Origin: Halobacteriales archaeon
Lineage (GTDB): Archaea; Thermoplasmatota; SW-10-69-26; JACQPN01; JAIVGT01
Assembly (NCBI GenBank): GCA_020201485.1
Contig: JAIVGT010000024.1
Span: forward strand, 1-8,527
DNA: 8,527 nucleotides
Direction: 5' to 3'
In this document: piece by piece, positions 1 through 5,487 of the stretch
Layout: each line of letters begins with the position of its first letter
How positions within the stretch are numbered: the first letter of the stretch is position 1
The notes under the pieces: generated by a model
The model's input: only the letters and a program-made list of their open reading frames with translations
The model's database searches: none
What the model was told of the DNA's origin: nothing
Translations under genes and position numbers: made by a program

Positions 1-160
1 TGCCCCCCTTGGGGACGTAGGGCGCGGTCGTCCCCCCGTACGGGGTGAAGGGCAACGACCCCGGCCTTCCGGGGGCCGGGCCGGTGTGCGCTCCTTCCTG
101 GGCATCCGCCCCGGCGTTGGGCGTCGGGGCCCCGTCGCGATGGGCTTGTGCGTCCTTCAT
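1..160 (-). CDS. Hypothetical protein, Pro/Gly-rich N-terminus (3' end outside window)
   Basis: I do not recognise this protein. On the minus strand an ATG at 160-158 opens a frame with no stop up to the left edge, giving 53 codons. It begins MKDAQAHRDGAP and continues as a Pro/Gly/Ala-rich, probably disordered segment that includes the stretch LPFTPYGGTTAPYVPKGG. The case for coding is codon usage: from about position 125 leftward nearly every third base is G or C, as in the confirmed genes here, whereas the competing plus-strand open frame (up to 346) has many T-ending codons. No signal peptide or membrane segment is visible in the part present. A GGAGG lies at 180-176, 15 nt before the ATG, which is too far for a normal ribosome binding site. 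The gene is in the same orientation as the kynurenine genes but 186 bp beyond them, so operon membership is doubtful. Confidence 0.5.
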   Translation of the reverse strand, partial: MKDAQAHRDGAPTPNAGADAQEGAHTGPAPGRPGSLPFTPYGGTTAPYVPKGG

Positions 161-188
161 GCGGCCTGGCAACGTCCTCCGGGCCTAG

Positions 189-205
189 GGTGTTTTCGGT
201 ACACC
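189..205. repeat. Small inverted repeat (hairpin) between genes
   Basis: GGTGT, a 7-nt loop, then ACACC can form a 5-bp stem. It lies in the 186-bp gap between the kynureninase-like gene and the left-edge gene, about 30-45 nt upstream of the latter's ATG. There is no T-run, so nothing marks it as a terminator. It may be chance in GC-rich sequence. Confidence 0.25.
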
Positions 206-323
206 ACCTGGCAGGTTGCCGACATGCCAAGCGAAACGGACCGGCCCGTTGCCCGTGCGGGCGTCCGTGCGCTCGCCTGGCGGGCACGTCTTGTGCCCCG
301 AGCGGCGTATGGTCTCGCGGCCA

Positions 324-339
324 TCGAGCACATGCTCGA
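324..339. repeat. Perfect 7-bp inverted repeat just past kynureninase-like stop
   Basis: TCGAGCA and TGCTCGA are perfect inverted repeats separated by 2 nt. They lie 7 nt beyond the stop codon (349-347) of the minus-strand kynureninase-like gene. The position suits an RNA 3'-end hairpin or a protein-binding palindrome. A 2-nt loop is too tight for the full stem, so one or two inner pairs would open. No T-tract follows, so a classic terminator is not supported. Confidence 0.35.
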
Positions 340-346
340 GGCCTGA

Positions 347-1480
347 CTACCGCAGCCGGTGCCGCTGCAGCGCCGCGATGAGCTTCGCGTTCTCCTCCGC
401 GGTGTTGTAGAAGTACGGGCTGACGCGCAGCTTCCCCGGCCGGTGGTCCACGATGATGCCCTCCTGGGCCAGCACGTTCGTCGCCTTCGCCGGGTCCTGC
501 ATGCGGAGCACGACGATGCCGGCGCGCTGCTCCGGCTCATGCGGCGTGCCGACGGCGAACTTCGCGTCCTCGGCGCGCTCCACCAGGTCGCGCACCAATT
601 CCTCGGTGGCGCGGCGCAAGCGCTCCGGGCCGATCTCCAGGACCATGTCGAGCGCCGCGCTCGCCCCCGCCACCCCCGCCATGTTGACCTCGCCGCCCTC
701 GAAGCGCCGCGCGTCGGCCCAGTAGGCGAACCTCTTCACGTCGAAGTCGAACATGTGCGCGTTGGCCCACCAGCCGGTGTGCGTCGGGCGCAGCTCCGGG
801 ATGAGCTCCTTCTTCACGTACAGGTAGCAGGAGCCGGTGCCGCCCAGGAGCCACTTCAGGCTGCCCGTCACGAAGAAGTCGCAGTCCATGGCGCGCACGT
901 CCACCGGGGCTACGCCCGTGCCCTGGTAGTCGTCGCACAGGAACTGCGCGCCGGCGTCGTGCGCGATGCGGCCCACCGCGCGCATGTCCTGCACGGAGCC
1001 GGTCGTGTAGCAGACGCGGGACGTCGCGAGGAGCGCGGTGCGCGGGCCCACGGCCTTGCGCCAGGAGTCGAGGGGCACGCGGATGCCGTCCGGGCTGGCC
1101 GCCCAGGCGAGCTTCGTGCCCGGCTTGACCTGGAACTGGTTCGCGACGGTGGGGAAGTCCAGCTCCGAGGTGGCGACCTCGTCGCGCGTTGCGAAGTCGA
1201 GCGCGCTGCCCAGGCTGGACAACGCCGCGCTCACGCTCGGGGCCCAGGCGATCTCCTCCGGCCTCGCGCCGATGAGCCGCGCGACCTTGCCCCGGAGCGC
1301 CGCGATCTCACCGACCCATGTCTCGTACCAGGCGCTCGCGCCGAGCTGCGTCCAGTCATCCATGTACTGGTCGATGGCCGCGCGCGTGCGCACGGAGAGC
1401 GCGCCCAGGGAGCAGGAGTTGAGGTAGGTGACGCGCTCCAGCGTGGGGAACTCGGCGCGGTACCGGCTCAGGTCGGCCAT
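347..1480 (-). CDS. kynU: Kynureninase-like PLP enzyme (aminotransferase class V fold)
   Basis: This is a 377-aa fold-type I PLP enzyme of the class V family. Kynureninase cleaves kynurenine to anthranilate and alanine. The Schiff-base lysine is K209 in GSLKW, and D183 in CDDYQ is the expected ring-nitrogen aspartate. FPT (109-111) matches the kynureninase cofactor-loop motif. GWWANAHMFDF (about 236-246) closely resembles the kynureninase GWWxHxxxF segment, whose Trp helps hold PLP. The best support is context: kynB ends 24 bp upstream on the same strand, a typical operon arrangement. From memory of kynureninase, several active-site positions differ: Gln186 where His is usual in DxxH, Leu208 where Tyr precedes the Lys, and Asn240 for the His after GWW. 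It is also shorter than typical kynureninases (about 410-465 aa). It could therefore be a divergent kynureninase or another class V lyase or aminotransferase. ATG start at 1480; no obvious Shine-Dalgarno. Confidence 0.7.
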   Translation of the reverse strand: MADLSRYRAEFPTLERVTYLNSCSLGALSVRTRAAIDQYMDDWTQLGASAWYETWVGEIAALRGKVARLIGARPEEIAWAPSVSAALSSLGSALDFATRDEVATSELDFPTVANQFQVKPGTKLAWAASPDGIRVPLDSWRKAVGPRTALLATSRVCYTTGSVQDMRAVGRIAHDAGAQFLCDDYQGTGVAPVDVRAMDCDFFVTGSLKWLLGGTGSCYLYVKKELIPELRPTHTGWWANAHMFDFDVKRFAYWADARRFEGGEVNMAGVAGASAALDMVLEIGPERLRRATEELVRDLVERAEDAKFAVGTPHEPEQRAGIVVLRMQDPAKATNVLAQEGIIVDHRPGKLRVSPYFYNTAEENAKLIAALQRHRLR

Positions 1481-1504
1481 CGGCCCGGCACGCGCGCGGC
1501 AGGG

Positions 1505-2125
1505 CTAAGCTTTTCGCCGGAGCACGGCGCGGATGGGGCTGGCATCGAGGCCTTCCAGGCGCAGGGGCAGGCCGATGAACTCGTAGTCCCCAGGCTGGGC
1601 CTGGCTCAGGTCGAGCCATTCCACGATGTGGCAGGACCCGCGCGCCAGGACGTGGTGGCTGGGTAGGCCGTGCATGCCCATGGCGTCCGTGCTCGGCGCG
1701 TCGGTCCCGAAGAGCCGGATGCGCCGCCGCACCAGCTCCTCCGCGAGCCCTGGGTCGAGGCCGGCGAAGGCCGCGGGGAACGTGTACGGGTCGGTGCGTT
1801 CGCGCGTGCGGAACAGCGCGCGCTCGCAGCCGTCCAGCTGGCGCAGGATGGCCTCGCTCGGCTCGATGCGGCGCTCGCTGCCCCGCGCATCGATGACGCG
1901 CGCCGGGCCGAGGAAAGCATCCAGGGGCAGCGCCTCGACGGTCGCGCCGTCCGGGAGGAAGTGCCACGGCGCGTCCACGTGGCTGCCGGCGTGCGTCGAG
2001 GTCGTGATGCAGCCCACGTTCACGCCGCCGCGCGCGAAATGGCCGGACAGCTCCCAGGAGAACGGGGAATCGCCCGGCCACGGCTCGCTGCGCCGCGCGA
2101 CGGGGCGCGAGATGTCGAGGAGCAC
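1505..2125 (-). CDS. kynB: Kynurenine formamidase (arylformamidase, cyclase family)
   Basis: This 206-aa protein hydrolyses N-formylkynurenine to kynurenine and formate, the second step of tryptophan breakdown by the kynurenine pathway. It is full length for bacterial-type KynB (about 205-215 aa) and matches it from end to end. The N-terminus has LLDISRPV and WPGDSPF (16-22). The metal-binding signature is HAGSHVDAPWH, with H45, H49, D51 and H55. LPLDAFLGPARVI follows (67-78). A second group of likely metal or catalytic residues is SHH (156-158) with E169. The C-terminus is GDYEFIGLPL then LDASPIRAVLR, nearly identical to known KynB proteins. It is probably cytosolic and acts as a homodimer with divalent metal, as in the family. 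The start is GTG at 2125; no ATG occurs in frame nearby. It lies 24 bp upstream of the kynureninase-like gene and likely shares its transcript. Tryptophan 2,3-dioxygenase (kynA) is not in the window. Confidence 0.93.
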   Translation of the reverse strand: MLLDISRPVARRSEPWPGDSPFSWELSGHFARGGVNVGCITTSTHAGSHVDAPWHFLPDGATVEALPLDAFLGPARVIDARGSERRIEPSEAILRQLDGCERALFRTRERTDPYTFPAAFAGLDPGLAEELVRRRIRLFGTDAPSTDAMGMHGLPSHHVLARGSCHIVEWLDLSQAQPGDYEFIGLPLRLEGLDASPIRAVLRRKA

Positions 2126-2147
2126 GGCTGGACATGTCCCCTCGCGC

Positions 2148-2153
2148 AGAAAA
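2148..2153 (-). promoter_or_regulatory. Possible TATA-like element for kynB operon
   Basis: Read on the minus strand this is GTTTTC, an AT-rich patch in otherwise very GC-rich sequence, centred about 25 nt upstream of the kynB GTG. That is the distance expected for an archaeal TATA box of a leaderless transcript. A purine stretch (GAGGGG) lies about 12 nt before the GTG, so an ordinary leader with a poorly spaced ribosome site is also possible. Confidence 0.28.
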
Positions 2154-2241
2154 CGCCAGCGGCCCTGGCGGCGGACGGGTCGCGCTTGTCACCGGCGGCG
2201 GGCACGCCCGGTGAACACAGTTCAAGAGCCATGCCGCCCCA

Positions 2242-2246
2242 GGAGG
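2242..2246 (+). promoter_or_regulatory. Ribosome binding site setting the GTG start at 2251
   Basis: GGAGG, followed by a 4-nt spacer (GAGC), precedes the GTG at 2251. It is one of the few strong Shine-Dalgarno-like sites in the window and selects this GTG over the ATG at 2231, which is in a different frame. Confidence 0.6.
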
Positions 2247-2250
2247 GAGC

Positions 2251-2667
2251 GTGCGCGGCGCGGCGTGGGCTCTCGCGGGTTGCATGCTGCTCCTGGCCCC
2301 GAGCCTGGCCCTGGCCGAAAGCCCCACGGCGTACCCGACGCGGGTCGTGGCGCACCAGACGAGCGAGGCGAAGCGCCTCGTGGGCGACCCGGCGAGCACG
2401 GCGACCGGCGCGGCCGCGACGGCGCAGGCCTTCGTGCAGAGCCTCGATCCCGGCCCGGTCGTCGCGGGCGCGGAGGCGAAGGCCAACGCCACGGCCGGCC
2501 CAGCGCTCGGCGATGCCCTGGCGCAGCTCGGGCCCATCGGGGACGACGTCGGCAGCCTGGCCGGCGGCGCGGCGGGCACGGCCTTGGACAAGGCCACGCA
2601 CGCGCCGGACATCGTCCAGGACGAGCACGACTACGTGAACCGCGTCATCCGGCACTGGCTGCCCTGA
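2251..2667 (+). CDS. Small secreted protein of unknown function
   Basis: I do not recognise this 138-aa protein. It starts at a GTG with GGAGG just upstream. Residues 1-22 form a clear signal peptide: a short basic start (MRGAAW), a hydrophobic core (LAGCMLLLAPSLA) and a probable cleavage site after ALA, before ESPTAYP. The mature part of about 116 aa is rich in Ala, Gly, Asp and Thr, with low-complexity stretches such as SLAGGAAGTALDKAT, and ends in a more distinctive charged and aromatic tail, HDYVNRVIRHWLP. There are no cysteines after the signal peptide and no second membrane segment. The gene is divergent from kynB across 125 bp, so the two could share a control region, but nothing links their functions. 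Codon use matches its neighbours. It is probably a genuine lineage-specific exported protein. Confidence 0.75.
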   Translation: MRGAAWALAGCMLLLAPSLALAESPTAYPTRVVAHQTSEAKRLVGDPASTATGAAATAQAFVQSLDPGPVVAGAEAKANATAGPALGDALAQLGPIGDDVGSLAGGAAGTALDKATHAPDIVQDEHDYVNRVIRHWLP

Positions 2668-2720
2668 CGCGTCGGCCCGCCGTTCCTCGTCATGTCGCGC
2701 GCGCACGCTGCGCGCCTGCA

Positions 2721-2804
2721 CGCGGAGGGGGAGATTTGAACTCCCGGGGGCTTGCGCCCACGCGATCTCAAGTCGCGCGCCGTTGGCCGCTTGGCTACCT
2801 CCGC
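2721..2804 (-). tRNA. tRNA-Ser (anticodon UGA)
   Basis: The minus strand folds into a complete type II cloverleaf. The acceptor stem is GCGGAGG/CCTCCGC (7 bp). The D arm has a GCC/GGC stem and a loop containing GG. The anticodon stem is CGCGA/TCGCG around the loop CTTGAGA, which places TGA at positions 34-36 and so reads UCA serine codons. The long variable arm is GGGC-GCAA-GCCC. The T arm is GGGAG/CTCCC with loop TTCAAAT. The discriminator base is G (2721), as expected for serine tRNAs. The 3' CCA is not encoded (TGC follows) and must be added by nucleotidyltransferase. No intron is present. It lies between two plus-strand genes on the opposite strand, 53 bp from one and 113 bp from the other. 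Confidence 0.96.
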
Positions 2805-2917
2805 ACGGTTCTGGATGCGCGCGCGGGGCATGAAGCAGCCGCTGCGCTCCGGCGAGACCCTGCCCGCGCAGCCGGGTCGGGCACAACCCTCAAGGCAGAT
2901 GCGTGCGGTGCGCGCGC

Positions 2918-3892
2918 ATGGCCGTCTCCGAGCCCGCGGTGTTCGTGCGGCGCGGCAAGGTCGTGGAGAGCACGCACCGCGTCAGCCTCGCCGTGAGCGA
3001 CGCGCGGGGCAAGCTCCACGCCCGCCTCGGCGACCCTGGCCTCGTCACGTTCACGCGCAGCAGCGCGAAGCCGTTCCAGGCCCTGGCCCTCGTCGCGTCC
3101 GGGGCGGCCGACGGGCTGAGCGCGGCGGAGCTGGCCATCGTGACCGGCAGCCACGGCGGCGAGGACCGGCACGTGAAGACGGTCGAGGGCATCCTCGCGC
3201 AGGCCGGCATCCCGCAGGAAGCGCTGAGGTGCGGCACGCACAAGCCCTACCACCCTCCGACCGCGGAGCGCATCGCCAAGCCCAGCGTGCTCCACCACAA
3301 CTGCTCCGGCAAGCACACCGGCATGCTCCTCCTCGCGCAGCGCCTGGGCGTGCCCCTCGAGGACTACATCGACCCGGCGAGCGCCGGGCAGCGCCGCATC
3401 CGCAAGGTCTTCGCCGACGTGTGCGGCCTGAAGCCTGCCCAGGTCCGGCTCGGCACGGACGGGTGCAGCGCGCCGAACTTCGCCGTGCCCGTGCGCAGCG
3501 CGGCGCGCGCCTTCGCCCTGCTCGGCGCGCCCGAAGGGGCGCACGCCCCGGCGCTGACGCGCATCCGCGACGCCATGCTCGCGCACCCGGAGATGGTCGC
3601 GGGCGAGCTGCGCTTCGACACCGACCTCATGGCCCGCGCGCCCGTGCTGAGCAAGAGCGGCGCCGAGGGGTACGTGGGCATCGCCTGGCCGGCGAAGGGC
3701 CTGGGCCTGGCGCTGAAGGTCGAGGACGGCAACCAGCGCGCCGTGGCCCCGGCGGCGGTCGAAGCGCTTCGCCAGCTCCGCGCCATCAGGGCCAAGGACA
3801 TCGCGGGCCTGGAGCCGCACCTGCAGCGCGTGCAGAAGAACTGGGCCGGGCTGGTCGTGGGCGGCGTCGAGCCGCGGTTCCGGCTGCGCTAA
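2918..3892 (+). CDS. L-asparaginase II (Rhizobium etli type, PF06089 family)
   Basis: This 324-aa enzyme hydrolyses asparagine to aspartate and ammonia. It belongs to the zinc-associated, serine/lysine-type asparaginase family, not the Thr-dependent AnsA/AnsB family. Family motifs run through it: SSAKPFQAL with S48 and K51, TGSHGGE with S78, NCSGKHTGML with C129 and K132, DGCSAP with C183, and LSKSGAEGY with K246. From memory, the R. etli enzyme uses Ser48/Lys51, Ser80/Lys263 and a metal site at Cys135, Lys138 and Cys189. The matching residue numbers at S48/K51 and the identical 3- and 51-residue spacings in the metal site support the call and the ATG start at 2918. A GTG at 2903 would add five residues. 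No signal peptide is seen, so it is cytosolic. Its 3' end overlaps the convergent cupredoxin gene by 4 bp. No ribosome site is obvious. Confidence 0.92.
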   Translation: MAVSEPAVFVRRGKVVESTHRVSLAVSDARGKLHARLGDPGLVTFTRSSAKPFQALALVASGAADGLSAAELAIVTGSHGGEDRHVKTVEGILAQAGIPQEALRCGTHKPYHPPTAERIAKPSVLHHNCSGKHTGMLLLAQRLGVPLEDYIDPASAGQRRIRKVFADVCGLKPAQVRLGTDGCSAPNFAVPVRSAARAFALLGAPEGAHAPALTRIRDAMLAHPEMVAGELRFDTDLMARAPVLSKSGAEGYVGIAWPAKGLGLALKVEDGNQRAVAPAAVEALRQLRAIRAKDIAGLEPHLQRVQKNWAGLVVGGVEPRFRLR

Positions 3893-5436
3893 CCCGGCAA
3901 GACGAGCTCGGCGGGGGGCAGCAGGCACGTCACGCCCAGCAGGTCGGGCAGGCACGCCTGGCCGTCGGCGCTGTCGTTCGCCAGGTTGCGCTGCAGCACT
4001 GCGTGCTCCGGGTCGGCCACGGCGTGGATGCGGAACGCCCCGAGCTTGCCGAGCGTGTCCCACGTCACCTGCACCTCGACCGGCGCGCCGACGGGCAGCG
4101 CGTCCACGTGGGCCCGGCCGATGACCTGCGTCCCGCCGTGAGCCTCGTAGGAGAACGCCACGTCGAACGGCCCGGCGGCCTCGTCGCCCTCGTTCGCGAG
4201 CGTGGCGATGACCATGGCGCTCGTGAGCCCGGCCTCGGCCCGCACGCTCTGCACCGCGAGGTCGGCGAAGTGGTTCTGCACGTCCACGCCCCGCGTGGCG
4301 ACGTCGCTCGTGAGGGCGCCGTCGGAGCTACGCGCGCGCACGGTGTGCGGCCCGTCGGGCACGGCCAGCGTATCCCAAGCGAAGCTCCACGCGTTGGTCC
4401 CGTTCGCCGCTTGCCACGCGCCTTCGTCGATGGCGACCTCGACGGAGGTGACGCTGCCGTCCTCCTCGGCGGCGGTGCCGGTCACGGTGATGGTATCGCC
4501 CACGCGCACGCCCTCGGACGGGCTCGTGATGGCCACGGTCGGCGGGCCGTTGTTGATGGTGACCGCGAGGCTGGCGACGGCGCTGAGGAAGCCGGCCGCG
4601 TCCTGGCTCCGCGCGTGCACCGTGTGCGCGCCGTTCGCGAACGCGCGCGTGTGCCAGGTGAAGCTCCAGGTCGACGTGCCCGCCGCGTCCTGCCAAGCAC
4701 CGTCGTCCACCGCGACCTGCACCGAGGCCACGCTGCCCGCGGGCCCGGGGTCCGATGCCGTGCCAGCGACGGTCACGACGCCGTTCACGGTGCTGCCGGC
4801 GGTCGGGCTCGTGATGGCGACGCTCGGCGGGTTGGCGACGCTGACGTCGAGGGAGGCGACCTCGCTCGCCAGGCCCTGCTCGTCGACCGCCTGCGCCTCG
4901 ACGAGGTGCGGCCCGTCCGCGGCCTGCTCCGAGTCCCAGGCGAAGCTCCAGGTCGTCGTGCCGTCCGCGGCTTGCCACGCCCCGCCGTCGACGCGCACCT
5001 CGACGTGGTCCACCACGCCGTCGGCGTCGCTCGCCGAGCCCGCGATGGACACCGTGCCTTGGACGGCCGCACCGTCCGCCGGCGCGTCGATGCTCACGTC
5101 GGGGGCCAGGTTGCCGGCATCCACGTGGAGCGTGCCGCTCATGAAGCCGTGGAAGGCGCAGTGGTAGGAGAAGCTGCCCGCCGCCGCGAACAGAAGCGTG
5201 ACCGAGCCGTGGGAGCCGATCGTGCCCGTGTCCCAGGCGAAGCCGCTGTCGGTGGCCGTGTGCGCGAAGCCGTCATCGTTGACCCATTGCACGCTGTCGC
5301 CGGCGTTCACGGTCAGGTCGCCGGGGCTGAACAGGAAGCCCGCGATGTGCACGACGTGCGTGACCGGGTCGCTCGTGGCCATCGGGGCGAGCGAGGTCAG
5401 GAGGGCCAAGGCCAGGAGCGGGACGAGGACGCGCAC
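3889..5436 (-). CDS. Secreted cupredoxin with three Ig-like repeats and CARDB-like domain
   Basis: This is a 515-aa exported protein. Residues 1-22 form a signal peptide (MRVLVPLLALALLTSLA...). Residues 25-107 are a plastocyanin-like cupredoxin with a complete type 1 copper set: H59 in GFAHTA, then C93, H96 and M99 in YHCAFHGFM. Three Ig-like repeats follow (about 112-200, 203-294 and 298-386), each with AW(Q)xAxGTxxWSFxW and a 93-94-residue period. Residues 389-490 resemble a CARDB adhesion/transport-associated module, and the tail has two cysteines (C495, C504) that could form a disulphide. No sortase signal or C-terminal membrane helix is visible, so it is probably released or bound non-covalently. 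It may carry electrons or bind copper at the cell surface; the Ig part likely acts as a stalk or adhesin. GTG start at 5436; no in-frame ATG nearby. It lies 51 bp downstream of the Mrp gene on the same strand. Confidence 0.88.
   Translation of the reverse strand: MRVLVPLLALALLTSLAPMATSDPVTHVVHIAGFLFSPGDLTVNAGDSVQWVNDDGFAHTATDSGFAWDTGTIGSHGSVTLLFAAAGSFSYHCAFHGFMSGTLHVDAGNLAPDVSIDAPADGAAVQGTVSIAGSASDADGVVDHVEVRVDGGAWQAADGTTTWSFAWDSEQAADGPHLVEAQAVDEQGLASEVASLDVSVANPPSVAITSPTAGSTVNGVVTVAGTASDPGPAGSVASVQVAVDDGAWQDAAGTSTWSFTWHTRAFANGAHTVHARSQDAAGFLSAVASLAVTINNGPPTVAITSPSEGVRVGDTITVTGTAAEEDGSVTSVEVAIDEGAWQAANGTNAWSFAWDTLAVPDGPHTVRARSSDGALTSDVATRGVDVQNHFADLAVQSVRAEAGLTSAMVIATLANEGDEAAGPFDVAFSYEAHGGTQVIGRAHVDALPVGAPVEVQVTWDTLGKLGAFRIHAVADPEHAVLQRNLANDSADGQACLPDLLGVTCLLPPAELVLPG
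4279..5106 (-). repeat. Three tandem Ig-domain repeats within the cupredoxin gene
   Basis: Three in-frame units encode homologous Ig-like domains. The shared DNA around the conserved AWQ codons (plus-strand TGCCA at 4412, 4691 and 4973) recurs at 279 and 282 nt, matching 93 and 94 codons. The shared core GTxxWSFxW is present in all three. The units have diverged but are clearly products of internal duplication, and the copy number could vary between relatives. Confidence 0.8.
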
Positions 5437-5457
5437 GGGCCGCGAGTGGGCACGCGG

Positions 5458-5466
5458 GCTTTCAAG
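5458..5466 (-). promoter_or_regulatory. Weak TATA-like element for the cupredoxin gene
   Basis: On the minus strand CTTGAAAGC is the only AT-richer patch in the 51-bp gap upstream of the cupredoxin gene. It is centred about 26 nt before the GTG start, where a TATA box would sit for a leaderless message. Its match to a TATA box is poor, and read-through from the Mrp gene is equally possible. Confidence 0.22.
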
Positions 5467-5487
5467 GTTCCCGGGAGAGCGTGGGCG

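Noticed and set aside
86..346. Plus-strand open frame over the left-hand gap
   Set aside because: Many codons end in T (cgt, gtt, ctt, tgt), unlike every confirmed gene here, and the protein has no recognisable feature.
1..346. Possible structured RNA (SRP RNA or RNase P RNA), suggested by several GC hairpins
   Set aside because: I looked on both strands for the SRP helix 8 GGAAG/AGCAG signature and the RNase P GAGGAAAGUC and ACAGAA motifs and found none.
359..1666. Plus-strand 435-codon open frame
   Set aside because: It is the antisense of the kynureninase-like gene. The His/Val/Arg-rich translation has no domain, and codon bias favours the minus strand.
2272..2286. Lipobox-like LAGC in the signal peptide of the protein at 2251
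   Set aside because: Only seven residues precede it and a hydrophobic stretch ending in a good ALA cleavage site follows, so it lies inside the hydrophobic core rather than at a lipoprotein junction.
1356..2612. Minus-strand 418-codon open frame
   Set aside because: It overlaps kynB and kynU in a different frame and runs antisense to the secreted protein at 2251. Its composition is that of a shadow frame.
2695..2716. GC-rich hairpin (GCGCGC...GCGCGC) as a terminator for the secreted protein gene or the tRNA
   Set aside because: The alternating GC sequence pairs with itself easily by chance, and no T-run follows on either strand.
2721..2804. Reading the tRNA as tRNA-Leu(GAG)
   Set aside because: The 5-bp anticodon stem CGCGA/TCGCG fixes the loop as CTTGAGA with anticodon TGA, and the discriminator is G, as in serine tRNAs (leucine tRNAs carry A).
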